Origin: an uncultured bacterium
GTDB lineage: Bacteria > Actinomycetota > Coriobacteriia > Coriobacteriales > Coriobacteriaceae
Direction of reading: 5' to 3'
Assembly: GCA_905214105.1 (NCBI GenBank)
Contig: CAJMKK010000005.1
Span: 112,688-176,687 of the forward strand
DNA length: 64,000 bases
Positions 44,018 through 52,549 of the stretch are shown here, piece by piece. The notes under the pieces were generated by a model. It ran no database searches. It saw only the letters and a program-made list of their open reading frames with translations, and was not told the DNA's origin. A program made the translations under genes and the position numbers. Position 1 is the stretch's first letter. Each line of letters begins with the position of its first letter.

Positions 44018-44795
44018 CGCGCTGCTTGAGCGCTTGGCGGCCCCGCCTGTCCGTACCACGCAGGAGCGTTACCGCCACGAGCTCAAATATCTCATTAACG
44101 AGGGCGAGCACGCCGCGCTTGCCTGTCGCATGGCGCCGGTGTTTAAGCTGGACAAGCATGCGCGCTCGGGTGGTTACACCATTCGCAGCCTGTACTTTGA
44201 CGACTACTGCAACTCGGCCTACGAGGAAAAAGATGCCGGCATTCTCATGCGCAAAAAGTATCGCGTGCGCATCTATAACGGCAGCGACAAGGTGATTAAG
44301 CTCGAGCGCAAAAAGAAGTACGGCAGCTGGATCTACAAGGAGGACGCGCCGCTTACGCGCGACGAGTTTGAGCAGATCCTGGCCGGAGACTACGACTTTT
44401 TGCTGAGGAGCCCGCACCAACTCTGCCGCGAGTTCTACATCGAGTGCATCTGCAACATGATGCGCCCACGGACCATTGTGGACTACGAGCGCGAGCCGTG
44501 GGCGATGGATGAGGGCACCGTGCGCATTACGTTTGACATGAACGTGCGTGCCGCGGTGGGAAGCTTCGATATCTTTGACGCGACGCTGCCCGCGTTGCCG
44601 GTCCTGGAGCCCGGTAAGCTGGTGATGGAGGTCAAGTTTACGGAGTTTTGTCCGCAGCTGGTGCGCGATATGGTGCCGCCGGGCGCGGCCGAACTCACGG
44701 CGGTCTCTAAGTACTGCCTGTGTTATGCCAAGACCGCTTACCTGCGCGGATTTAACTACTGGGAATCGGATTTTGAGAACCGAGGGGATATTTAG
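44004..44795 (+). CDS. VTC-domain protein (polyphosphate polymerase fold)
   Basis: 263 residues. The VTC tunnel-fold motifs are present: RYRHELKYLI near the start, YTIRSLYFD, KYRVRIYN, IKLERKKK and VMEVKFTEF near the end. The basic and acidic residues line a triphosphate-binding tunnel in the family. In bacteria this gene travels with cotH and DUF4956 genes; its product in that context is not established. Overlaps cotH by 14 bases. Confidence 0.87.
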   Translation: MRRASALLERLAAPPVRTTQERYRHELKYLINEGEHAALACRMAPVFKLDKHARSGGYTIRSLYFDDYCNSAYEEKDAGILMRKKYRVRIYNGSDKVIKLERKKKYGSWIYKEDAPLTRDEFEQILAGDYDFLLRSPHQLCREFYIECICNMMRPRTIVDYEREPWAMDEGTVRITFDMNVRAAVGSFDIFDATLPALPVLEPGKLVMEVKFTEFCPQLVRDMVPPGAAELTAVSKYCLCYAKTAYLRGFNYWESDFENRGDI

Positions 44796-44798
44796 ACC

Positions 44799-45465
44799 AT
44801 GAGCACCAGGGACTTTTTTAAGAACTCCGTTTTTGGAGGCGTTTGGTCAGGTCGACCCTGCCAAAATTGGCCTTTCGCTGCTCGTGGCGCTCGCCATGGG
44901 CATCCTGATCTATTACGTGTACAAGCGCTTTTTTACCGGCGTGGTGTATTCGCGCAGCTTTGCCGTGACGCTCGTGGGCATGTGCGTGCTCACCTGCATG
45001 GTCACGCTCGCGATCTCGACGAACGTGGTCATCTCGCTCGGTATGGTCGGTGCTCTGTCTATCGTCCGCTACCGTACGGCGGTCAAGGACCCGCTCGACC
45101 TCCTGTATCTGTTTTGGGCCATTACCACGGGCATTACGGCCGGCGCCGGCATGTATGCGCTCGTGGGGCTCACGGCGGTGGTGATCGTGGTGATGATCGC
45201 CGGCTTTGCGAGCCACCAGGACAAGGCGCGCGTGTACATGATGGTCATCCACTACACGGGCCAGACCACCGGCGACGATATCGTGCGCGCATTTGGGCGC
45301 ACCAAGTTCACCGTCAAGTCTAAGACCATGTGCGGCGACAAGGTCGAGATGGCCGTCGAGGTGTTCTCGGACGGTGTGGATATGCCCTATGCCGATGCGA
45401 TTCGCGCGCTCGACGGCGTTGAGGACCTGACGCTCATCCAGTACAACGGCGAATACCACGGCTAA
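44799..45465 (+). CDS. DUF4956 membrane protein, apparently frameshifted near its start
   Basis: The body (from TTG 44833, 210 residues) has three to four helices and the family core STNVVISLGMVGALSIVRYRTAVKDPLDLLYLFWAI, then a soluble C-terminal domain. An ATG at 44799, three bases after the VTC stop, encodes MSTRDFFKNSVF in another frame. Removing one T from the T5 run at 44830-44834 joins it as SVLEAFGQVDP, which fits the family N-terminus. Either the gene truly starts at TTG 44833, or there is a sequencing error, a mutation or slippage. It closes the pel-cotH operon. Confidence 0.8.
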
Positions 45466-45473
45466 CTATGTTC

Positions 45474-45496
45474 CGGCGTTTTAACAAACGCCGGAC
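45474..45496 (+). terminator. Hairpin ending the pel-cotH operon
   Basis: CCGGCGTTT and AAACGCCGG (about 45474-45496) pair around a short TTAAC loop, eight bases after the DUF4956 stop. There is no clear T-run. Confidence 0.55.
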
Positions 45497-45530
45497 CGCT
45501 CGACGCTGCGCGGGCATCTGCCGGGCGATC

Positions 45531-45599
45531 TGTCGCTCAAACCGTTGCTCGCGTACATAAAGTACGCTTCGCTCCTCTTTCGCGGCACCTCGCCACGGC
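45531..45599. repeat. Intergenic palindromic repeat, copy 1
   Basis: Reads CGCTCAAACCGTTGCTCGCG, then GTACATAAAGTACGC and TCGCTCCTCTTTCGCGGC. A near-identical copy is at 48872-48945 after guaB. The centre forms a GCGTAC/GTACGC hairpin. The rest of the 200-base gap before 45670 contains only a TTTTTGGGGACGG motif. Confidence 0.75.
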
Positions 45600-45669
45600 A
45601 GCTGCCCGCTCGCTGGCGTACGATCTTTATGGATGGTTTATTCGGTTCGGTTTTTGGGGACGGTGTCGC

Positions 45670-46662
45670 GTGGACGTGCAACAGCTAGAAGAAATCTGGG
45701 CTGCAAGGGCCGGCGCGCGTGAGGTGCGTTTTGTTGCGGCCTCGCATGTGCCGGCGGCGCTGTCGCTGCTGGGGATTGTGCAGCCCGCCGATCGCCTGGT
45801 GGCCTTTGCGGATGACTTTGCCGAAGCGTTTGCGCGCGGCTTTGATGGCTGCGATGTTGTGATGGTGGGGGAGCCCTCGGTTGCAGCGTTTGCCGCCGCG
45901 TCCAAGGGCTTTGTTGCTTCGTTTGATGCCGAGGGTCCGCACCTGTGGTGGTTCGTCAACTCCATCGGCGGGTTTGGTCTGCGCGTGCCCGATCTTCGTG
46001 CTCTGGGTCGCGCGGCTCGCGAGGCCCATGCGCTGCTCGTGGTTGATAACACTGTGGCAAGCGTCTTTGGATGCGATCCGCTGCGCTTAGGCGCCGTGCT
46101 GTCGCTCGAGGCACTCGACCGCGTGTGTGCCGGTAAGGCTCCGCGTAAGCTCGTTGCCGCTTCGGTGGCGCGCTCGCAGCTCAAGCGCCATCGTGTGGAT
46201 GCTGCTGCCGAGTGCGCGCACGCGTTGCTCGAAGGGTGTGGATTGGCCGCGCTCGACTTGTCCTCCGTTGAGTCCGAGGTTCTAGAGCACGGGCTCGAAA
46301 CGCTCGACACCCGCATGCAGGCGCACTTCGACCGCGCCCGTGCGCTGGCCGAGTATCTTGCTGCCAACGAGATGGTGCGCAACGTGCGCTATCCCGGGCT
46401 GACCTCGCATTCCGACCATGCCATCTCGACCGGCATCCTGGAGCATGGTTTTGGCCCGGCAGTAGAGTTTGACCTGATGGACTACACCGCGGGCGAATTC
46501 TTCAGCATGCTGCCGGACGAATTCCGCGCATCACCCGCCGGCGGCTCAGCAACGCGCCTTTCGGCCCCACGCGGCAAGCAGGGGAGCACTATCCGCCTCT
46601 TCGCCGGCACTGATGATCCCCTGGTAGTGGCTGCCACCCTAGACACCGCCCTCCGGAACTAG
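45670..46662 (+). CDS. Divergent Cys/Met-metabolism PLP-fold protein
   Basis: 330 residues with the cystathionine gamma-synthase fold order. LLVVDNTVAS matches the cofactor-contacting D-N-T strand. The C-terminal domain (RNVRYPGLTSHSDH, STIRLFAGTDDP) matches the family. The usual SATKYLGGH lysine segment is replaced by VAASVARSQLKRH, so the Schiff-base lysine is doubtful. About 60 residues shorter than normal (380-400). It may be a non-catalytic or altered-specificity paralogue. GTG 45670 follows GGGGA. Monocistronic by spacing. Confidence 0.65.
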   Translation: MDVQQLEEIWAARAGAREVRFVAASHVPAALSLLGIVQPADRLVAFADDFAEAFARGFDGCDVVMVGEPSVAAFAAASKGFVASFDAEGPHLWWFVNSIGGFGLRVPDLRALGRAAREAHALLVVDNTVASVFGCDPLRLGAVLSLEALDRVCAGKAPRKLVAASVARSQLKRHRVDAAAECAHALLEGCGLAALDLSSVESEVLEHGLETLDTRMQAHFDRARALAEYLAANEMVRNVRYPGLTSHSDHAISTGILEHGFGPAVEFDLMDYTAGEFFSMLPDEFRASPAGGSATRLSAPRGKQGSTIRLFAGTDDPLVVAATLDTALRN

Positions 46663-46682
46663 CTAAATCATCCTCAACTCCA

Positions 46683-46753
46683 TAAGTTGCGGTGAAATAT
46701 GGATTGATTTACGGCTTTAACCGCATAAACAGTCCCTATTTCACCGCAACTTA
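46683..46753. repeat. Palindromic element with 17-base perfect arms
   Basis: TAAGTTGCGGTGAAATA (46683-46699) is exactly complementary to 46737-46753. The 37 bases between contain a small CGG/CCG hairpin. It lies 20 bases after the PLP-fold gene. The arms resemble those of the MITE-like unit at 34098, so the two may be one family. It could also act as a terminator for the genes facing it. Confidence 0.7.
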
Positions 46754-46797
46754 ATAGGAAGGGGTTGCGTAGCTAAAAAAGCCCGGTCCCAAATTGG

Positions 46798-47143
46798 CTA
46801 CTCTTTGATGCTGGCGATGAGGGCGTCGGCTTTGGTGGCAATGACGTTGTTGATGTCGGCCTGCAGCTCTTCGTAGACCGCTATGGCTCGCTCGCCGGCG
46901 GGGGGTGAGGCTGGACCCGCGGGCGCCGTCGCGCTCGATGAGCTTGCAGCCCAGCTGACCTTCGGCCTCGTTCACGATGCGCCAGGCCTTGGAATACGCC
47001 ATGCCCATGCTCTTGGCGGAACGGTTGAGCGAGTGCTCGCGGGCGATACCTTGCAGCAGCAAGACACAGCCGTGGCCGAAGACGCCCGGCAGATCTTTGT
47101 CGCACGCTTGAATGACCAACTTTGCCGTCGTCTTGTACTTCAT
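46798..47143 (-). pseudogene. ModE-like winged-helix regulator, frameshifted
   Basis: The N-terminal ModE/LysR-type helix-turn-helix is clear: GCVLLLQGIAREHSLNRSA and GMAYSKAWRIVNEAE, then LIERDGARGSSLTP. After LTP the frame shifts at a run of six C on the coding strand (46900-46905). The correct continuation lies in the other frame: PAGERAIAVYEELQADINNV and ending ALIASIKE with a TAG at 46798-46800. Losing one C restores a protein of about 115 residues, the size of a stand-alone ModE N-terminal domain. The start ATG is at 47143. Could be a sequencing error. Confidence 0.75.
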
Positions 47144-47228
47144 ACGCTCCACGTCTCCCCGCTAAAGTGTTTGCTGGGCAAACGCAAAGCCTGCGTCAAG
47201 CCCTCGTGTGCTCTTCTTAAATCATGCA

Positions 47229-47257
47229 TTGTAGCAGTCAAAGTGCGTTAAGATACT
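47229..47257 (+). promoter_or_regulatory. Probable guaB promoter
   Basis: TTGTAG (47229-47234) and GATACT (47252-47257) with a 17-base spacer, giving a leader of about 75 bases. No purine riboswitch fold is apparent in the leader. Confidence 0.5.
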
Positions 47258-47336
47258 TCCCCAGTATTGGGCGCCCAAGGTTGGGCTGGGTCCTACGAGG
47301 CCTGCAGCCGACCGGTCGCATGGAAAAAGGAGAAAC

Positions 47337-48848
47337 ATGGCTACGTTCTTTCCCGGTGAGTCCCACACGTTTTCGGAGTATCTGCTGGTCCCTGGTTACT
47401 CGTCCTCGCAGTGCATCCCCAACAACGTCTCTCTTAAGACGCCGCTGACCCGCTTTAAGCGCGGTGAGAAGCCGGCAATCACCCTGAACATCCCCATGGT
47501 TTCCGCCATCATGCAGTCCGTCTCGGGCGTCGACATGGGTGTCGCGCTCGCTACCGAGGGTGGCCTGTCCTTCATTTACGGTTCCCAGAGCGCCGAGTCC
47601 GAGGCCGCTATGGTCAAGGCCGTCAAGGATCACAAGGCCGGCTTCGTTCAGTCCGATTCCACGCTGACCCCCGACATGACCATGGAGCAGGTCATTGAGC
47701 TCAAGGAGAAGACCGGCCACTCCACCATGCCGGTTACCGATGACGGCACTCCCAAGGGCAAGCTCCTGGGCATCGTCACCAGCCGTGACTATCGTCCCAG
47801 TCGCGATGACCACCAGACGAAGGTCTCCGAGTTCATGACCCCGCGTGAGCAGCTCATCGTGGGCGACAAGAACATCAGCCTCAAGGTTGCCAACGATGTC
47901 ATCTGGGACAACAAGCTCAACGCCCTGCCCATCGTCGACGACAACGATCACCTCATGGGCATTGTCTTCCGCAAGGACTACGACAGCCACAAGACCAACC
48001 CCAACGAGCTGCTCGATAACGACAAGCGCTACATGGTTGGCGCCGGTATCAACACCCGCGACTATGCCGAGCGCGTGCCGCTGCTCATCGAGGCCGGCGC
48101 CGATGTCCTGTGCATCGACTCGTCCGAGGGCTTCAGCGAGTGGCAGAAGCGCACCATCGAGTGGATTCGCGCCAACTACGGCGAGGACGTCAAGGTCGGT
48201 GCCGGTAACGTCGTCGACGCCGAGGGCTTCCGCTTTTTGGCAGACTGCGGTGCCGACTTCATCAAGGTCGGTATCGGCGGCGGTTCCATCTGCATCACCC
48301 GCGAGACCAAGGGCATCGGTCGTGGCCAGGCCACCGCGCTGATCGACGTCTGCCGTGCTCGCGACGAGTACTACGAGGAGACCGGCGTCTATGTGCCCGT
48401 GTGCTCCGACGGCGGTATCGTCTACGACTACCACATGACGCTCGCCCTGGCCATGGGTGCAGACTTTATGATGCTGGGTCGCTACTTCGCTCGCTTCGAC
48501 GAGAGCCCGACCGAGCGCGTCAACGTTAACGGTCAGTACATGAAGGAGTACTGGGGCGAGGGTTCTGCGCGTGCCCGCAACTGGCAGCGCTACGACCTGG
48601 GCGGCGCCGCGAAGCTCAGCTTCGTCGAGGGCGTCGACTCCTACGTTCCCTACGCCGGTTCCCTCAAGGACGGCGTGGGCGGCACGCTCTACAAGGTCAA
48701 GTCCACGATGTGCAACTGCGGTGCCCTCTCGATCCCCGAGCTCCAGGAAAAGGCACGCCTGACCCTGGTGAGCTCCACCTCCATCGTCGAAGGCGGCGCC
48801 CACGACGTAGTCGTGAAGGACTCCCAGCAGAGCGTTTCCTATCGATAA
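47337..48848 (+). CDS. guaB: Inosine-5'-monophosphate dehydrogenase
   Basis: 503 residues. Oxidises IMP to XMP, the committed step to GMP. The TIM barrel is interrupted by a CBS-domain pair (about 105-225). The catalytic cysteine lies in [10 protein letters not shown] (C319), with [11 protein letters not shown] and the mobile flap region after it. A strong AAAGGAG precedes the ATG. The C-terminus [17 protein letters not shown] is normal for the family type found in these bacteria. Appears monocistronic. Confidence 0.96.
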   Translation: MATFFPGESHTFSEYLLVPGYSSSQCIPNNVSLKTPLTRFKRGEKPAITLNIPMVSAIMQSVSGVDMGVALATEGGLSFIYGSQSAESEAAMVKAVKDHKAGFVQSDSTLTPDMTMEQVIELKEKTGHSTMPVTDDGTPKGKLLGIVTSRDYRPSRDDHQTKVSEFMTPREQLIVGDKNISLKVANDVIWDNKLNALPIVDDNDHLMGIVFRKDYDSHKTNPNELLDNDKRYMVGAGINTRDYAERVPLLIEAGADVLCIDSSEGFSEWQKRTIEWIRANYGEDVKVGAGNVVDAEGFRFLADCGADFIKVGIGGGSICITRETKGIGRGQATALIDVCRARDEYYEETGVYVPVCSDGGIVYDYHMTLALAMGADFMMLGRYFARFDESPTERVNVNGQYMKEYWGEGSARARNWQRYDLGGAAKLSFVEGVDSYVPYAGSLKDGVGGTLYKVKSTMCNCGALSIPELQEKARLTLVSSTSIVEGGAHDVVVKDSQQSVSYR

Positions 48849-48871
48849 GCGGCTTTCCCAAGCACCGCACC

Positions 48872-48945
48872 TTGCCGTTCAAACCGTCGCTCGCGTACCA
48901 AAGTACGCGTCGCTCCTCTTTCACGGCAATCTGCGGCACTTGGAA
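48872..48945. repeat. Intergenic palindromic repeat, copy 2
   Basis: Starts TTGCCGTTCAAACCGTCGCT; its hairpin GCGTACCAAAGTACGC is followed by GTCGCTCCTCTTTCACGGC. Same family as 45531-45599. Confidence 0.75.
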
Positions 48946-49010
48946 AACCCGTCCATGCTAGGACGATTAACAAACAGCGGTTGAATAGCAACGACGTAAT
49001 TTAGATAAAG

Positions 49011-49050
49011 CGAGATGCCTGCAAGTCGCAGGCATCTCGCTTGTTGTATT
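49011..49050 (+). terminator. Strong hairpin after guaB
   Basis: GCGAGATGCCTGC and GCAGGCATCTCGC pair perfectly around AAGTC (about 49010-49040), followed by TTGTTGTATTT. Likely intrinsic terminator, 160 bases past the guaB stop. Confidence 0.8.
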
Positions 49051-49076
49051 TGCTATTATCATGCGAGTCAACCTTA

Positions 49077-49195
49077 GGGTCGGGCGGCTTAGCTTTGTTC
49101 GCTACAAGTTCCGCACGCAAAGAAGAGCACTTAATGTGCTCTTCGTCTTGCGCAGGACTGTCCGCAGTAGCGAATAAAGCTAAGCCGACCGACCC
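49077..49195 (+). other. 119-base foldback structure in front of leuS
   Basis: Arms 49077-49105 and 49167-49195 are complementary at 28 of 29 positions, counting one GU pair. Inside them AAGAGCAC and GTGCTCTT form a terminal hairpin, with partly paired sequence between. The whole region can fold into one long hairpin ending 23 bases before the leuS ATG. It has no T-run and none of the landmarks of a T-box. It may be a leader RNA or a small inserted palindromic element. Confidence 0.7.
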
Positions 49196-49218
49196 CAGCT
49201 AAGATTAAAGGAGCTGAT

Positions 49219-51795
49219 ATGTGCGATTGCACAGATCATAAGGACGAGATTCCTGCCTACGACGCGCAGGCGATTGAGTCCAGGTGGATGAAGGCCTGGG
49301 AGGACTCCAACCTCTTTGCCGTCGACACCGACGACAGCAAGCCCAAGAAGTATGTGCTCGAGATGTTCCCGTATCCGTCGGGCGACCTGCACATGGGCCA
49401 CGCGCGCAACTATACCATCGGCGATGCCATGGCCCGTCAGGCCCGCATGCGCGGCTACGACGTGCTGCATCCCATCGGCTTTGACGCCTTTGGCCTGCCC
49501 GCCGAGAACGCCGCCATCAAGCACAACACGCAGGCTGCCGCCTGGACGTATAAGAACATGGACCAGGCGCTCGCCACGATGAAGCGCATGGGCTTCTCCT
49601 ACGATCTGGATCGCATGGTCAAGACCTGCAGCCCCGACTACTACCGCTGGGGTCAGTGGATCTTTGAGAAGATGTGGGAAAAGGGCCTGGTCTACCGCAA
49701 GAAGAACCCGGTCAACTGGTGCCCCACCTGCAAGACCGTTCTGGCCAACGAGCAGGTCACCGAGGGCAAGTGCTGGCGCTGCGGCACCGAGCCCGAGAAG
49801 CGCGACCTTGAGCAGTGGTACTACAAGATCACCGACTACTCCCAGGAGCTGCTCGACGACCTGGAGAAGCTCCCCGGCTGGCCCGAGCGCGTCAAGCAGA
49901 TGCAGGCCAACTGGATCGGTCGCTCCGAGGGCGCCGAGGTCGACTTTACCCTGTGCGACCGGGATGGCGAGCCCATCGAGGGCGACGAGGGCAAGATCAC
50001 CGTCTTCACCACGCGTGCCGATACGCTCTTTGGCGTTTCCTTCTTTGTCCTGGCTCCCGAGTACGCCGGCCTGCACGAGCTCGTCGAGGGCACGGAGTAC
50101 GAGGAGGCCGTCACCAAGATCGTCGAGGACTCCAAGCATATCTCTGCCGTCGAGCGTGCCCAGGGCACCCTCGAGAAGCACGGTGCCTTCACGGGCCGCT
50201 ATGTGGTAAACCCCGTCAACGGCGAGAAGGTCCCCGTGTGGGTTGCCGATTATGTCGTTGCCGACTACGGTACCGGTGCCGTCATGGCCGTTCCCTGTGG
50301 CGACCAGCGCGACTTTGAGTTTGCCCGTAAGTACGACCTGCCGATCGTGCCGATCATCCTGGACGATGACGATCGCGCTGCCGTCGAGGCCAGCGGCGAG
50401 ACCATCGATACCTTCCATGCCGAGACCGTCGACTGGGATTGCGCTCACGCTGCCGAGGGCACGCTCGTCCAGTCCGGCAAGTACACCGGCATGCGCGGCG
50501 GCAAGCACTCCGAGGGCGAGGCTGCGATCGTGGCCGACCTCGAGGCCATGGGCTGTGGCCGTCGCAAGGTCGAGTTCCGTCTGCGCGACTGGCTCATCAG
50601 CCGCCAGCGCTATTGGGGCAATCCCATCCCGGCCATCCACTGCGAGCACTGCGGCATCGTGCCCGTGCCCGAGGATCAGCTGCCTGTGACGCTGCCCGAG
50701 AACCTGGACCTGGGCGCCGGCGAAACCCTCGCCGAGTGCAAGGAGTTCTACGAGACTACCTGCCCGATCTGCGGCCGCCCGGCCAAGCGTGAGACCGATA
50801 CCATGGATACCTTCACCTGCTCCAGCTGGTATTACCTGCGCTATACCGACCCGCACAACACCGAGCTGCCCTTCTCCCGCGAGGCGGCCGACCGTTGGAT
50901 GCCCGTCGATAACTACATCGGTGGCATCGAGCACGCTATTCTGCACCTGCTCTACAGCCGTTTCTTTACCAAGGCACTGCGCGACCTGGGTCTGCTGAGT
51001 GTGGACGAGCCCTTCACCAACCTGCTGTGCCAGGGCATGGTCAAGGACGAGAACGGCGACACCATGTCCAAGTCCAAGGGCAACGTCGTGCCCCCGAGCT
51101 CGGTTATCGAGCCCTACGGTGCCGACACCATGCGTTTGGCGATCCTGTTTATCGCCCCGCCCGAGAAGGACTTCGACTGGGATCCCAAGGCCGTTGAGGG
51201 CGCCAACCGCTTCATCAAGCGCGCATGGCGTATCGTTTGGCAGCTCGTCCAGTCCGGCGACGCCAACGTGGCCTTCGACAAGTCCGCGCTCGACGAGGTT
51301 GCGATGAAGCTCTATCGCGAGCGTCACCGCACCATCGCCAAGTGCACCGAGGACTTCGATCGCGGCCAGTTCAACACCGCGATCTCGGCCGTCATGGAGC
51401 TCGTCAACGCGGCGAGCGCCTATCTCAACGCCACCGAGGGCACCGCCCGCGACAAGGCGCTGTGCTACGGCGTGGCTAAGGATATCGTGAGCGTCCTTGC
51501 CCCCATCTGCCCGTTCTGGGCCGACGAGCTGTGGCACGAGGCCCTCGGCTGCGAGGGCAACGCCTACACCGCCGCCTGGCCCGAGTTCGACCTGGCCGAG
51601 TCCGTTGAGGACACGGTGCAGATCGTGGTCCAGGTGCTCGGCAAGGTCCGCGGCCGCGTCGACGTTGCCCGCGATGCCTCCAATGAGGATATGCAGGCTG
51701 CCGCCGAGGCCGCCGTCGCCAAGTGGCTCGAGGGCAAGACGGTCGTCAAGGCCATCTGCGTGCCCGGCAAGCTGGTCAACCTGGTGGTCAAGTAA
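49219..51795 (+). CDS. leuS: Leucine--tRNA ligase
   Basis: 858 residues, class I synthetase. Signature HMGH at 58-61 within [15 protein letters not shown] and MSKS at 616-619 within [10 protein letters not shown]. The CP1 editing domain is present ([18 protein letters not shown]). Two CxxC zinc-type pairs ([13 protein letters not shown]) and a second set (HCEHCG, CPICG) are visible. AAAGGAG precedes the ATG. Full length for a bacterial LeuRS. Confidence 0.97.
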   Translation: MCDCTDHKDEIPAYDAQAIESRWMKAWEDSNLFAVDTDDSKPKKYVLEMFPYPSGDLHMGHARNYTIGDAMARQARMRGYDVLHPIGFDAFGLPAENAAIKHNTQAAAWTYKNMDQALATMKRMGFSYDLDRMVKTCSPDYYRWGQWIFEKMWEKGLVYRKKNPVNWCPTCKTVLANEQVTEGKCWRCGTEPEKRDLEQWYYKITDYSQELLDDLEKLPGWPERVKQMQANWIGRSEGAEVDFTLCDRDGEPIEGDEGKITVFTTRADTLFGVSFFVLAPEYAGLHELVEGTEYEEAVTKIVEDSKHISAVERAQGTLEKHGAFTGRYVVNPVNGEKVPVWVADYVVADYGTGAVMAVPCGDQRDFEFARKYDLPIVPIILDDDDRAAVEASGETIDTFHAETVDWDCAHAAEGTLVQSGKYTGMRGGKHSEGEAAIVADLEAMGCGRRKVEFRLRDWLISRQRYWGNPIPAIHCEHCGIVPVPEDQLPVTLPENLDLGAGETLAECKEFYETTCPICGRPAKRETDTMDTFTCSSWYYLRYTDPHNTELPFSREAADRWMPVDNYIGGIEHAILHLLYSRFFTKALRDLGLLSVDEPFTNLLCQGMVKDENGDTMSKSKGNVVPPSSVIEPYGADTMRLAILFIAPPEKDFDWDPKAVEGANRFIKRAWRIVWQLVQSGDANVAFDKSALDEVAMKLYRERHRTIAKCTEDFDRGQFNTAISAVMELVNAASAYLNATEGTARDKALCYGVAKDIVSVLAPICPFWADELWHEALGCEGNAYTAAWPEFDLAESVEDTVQIVVQVLGKVRGRVDVARDASNEDMQAAAEAAVAKWLEGKTVVKAICVPGKLVNLVVK

Positions 51796-51824
51796 ACCTC
51801 GCGCACATAGTTGACGCACAAAAG

Positions 51825-51866
51825 ACGAGGGGCGACCCGGCTGGGTTGCCCCCCGTTTTGTTTTGT
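51825..51866 (+). terminator. Intrinsic terminator of leuS
   Basis: A GC-rich stem, ACGAGGGGCGACCC paired with GGGTTGCCCCCCGT, is followed by TTTGTTTTG, 30 bases after the stop. Confidence 0.85.
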
Positions 51867-51946
51867 CTGCCCAAAGCGCCTGCGGTCAATTGTCCTATTC
51901 TTGTGGAGAAGCTGTGCGCACGCTGACCTGCAGATTCGTACTGTGC

Positions 51947-51975
51947 TTGCACGTTTCCGCAGCTATTGGTATAGT
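51947..51975 (+). promoter_or_regulatory. Promoter of the rimP-nusA-infB operon
   Basis: TTGCAC (51947-51952) and TATAGT (51970-51975) with a 17-base spacer. Confidence 0.65.
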
Positions 51976-52000
51976 TTACTTGCAAATGAAGTTGTAATTG

Positions 52001-52033
52001 AAAGAAGTGGGGTTTCGGCCCCGCTTCTTTTTT
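52001..52033 (+). terminator. Leader attenuator of the rimP-nusA-infB operon
   Basis: AGAAGTGGGG and CCCCGCTTCT pair around TTTCGG and are followed by six T residues, a textbook intrinsic terminator. It lies between the promoter and the rimP start, about 20 bases before the ATG. Transcription must read through it, so the operon is probably attenuated, possibly by NusA itself. Confidence 0.8.
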
Positions 52034-52053
52034 GTATGGATGGAGGTGCCGCA

Positions 52054-52548
52054 ATGGTCAAGACCAAGACCGAGCAGGCGATCATCGACGCGCTCGAGGC
52101 CGTCGCTCCCCAGCACGATGTCGACATCGTCGACGTTGAGCTCGTGGGTGCCACCAAGGCCCCCTGCGTGCGCGTGCGTATCGAGGGTGCCGAGGGTCAG
52201 AGCCTGTCGCTCAACGACGTCACGGCCAACACCAAGTGGGTCGGCGATGTGATTGAGGAGCTCGACCCCATCTCTTCGAGCTATACGCTCGAGGTATCGA
52301 GCCCGGGCATGGCGCGCCCGCTGCGCCGTCCGCGCGACTTTGCCCGCTTTGTGGGCGAGAACTGTGAGCTCACCTCCACCGCGACCGAGGGCCGTCGCAA
52401 GTACGCCGGCAAGATTGCCGCCGCCACCGAGACGAACGTGACCCTCGAGCTCGAGGGCGGCGAGTCCGTCACCCTCGATTTCTCTGATGTTAAGAAGTGC
52501 AAGTTGAAGCCCACCTACGACTTCAAGCCCGCGAAGGAAGGAAAGTAA
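52054..52548 (+). CDS. rimP: Ribosome maturation factor RimP
   Basis: 164 residues. The N-terminal domain has VDIVDVELVGATKAPCVRVRIEG and SLNDVT; the middle SSSYTLEVSSPGMARPLRRPRDFARFVG is the family hallmark. The C-terminal SH3-like domain follows. RimP helps assemble the 30S subunit. ATG 52054 has GGAGG seven bases upstream; an upstream in-frame ATG overlaps the attenuator. One base separates it from nusA. Confidence 0.95.
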   Translation: MVKTKTEQAIIDALEAVAPQHDVDIVDVELVGATKAPCVRVRIEGAEGQSLSLNDVTANTKWVGDVIEELDPISSSYTLEVSSPGMARPLRRPRDFARFVGENCELTSTATEGRRKYAGKIAAATETNVTLELEGGESVTLDFSDVKKCKLKPTYDFKPAKEGK

Positions 52549-52549
52549 G

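Noticed and set aside
49077..49218. T-box riboswitch for leuS
   Set aside because: No specifier loop, T-box bulge or terminator/antiterminator pair is visible; the region is a simple foldback.
49180..51819. An 879-codon antisense frame over leuS, and similar long antisense frames over infB, nusA, guaB and pelD
   Set aside because: High-GC coding DNA commonly leaves the opposite strand open. The sense genes are full-length known proteins.
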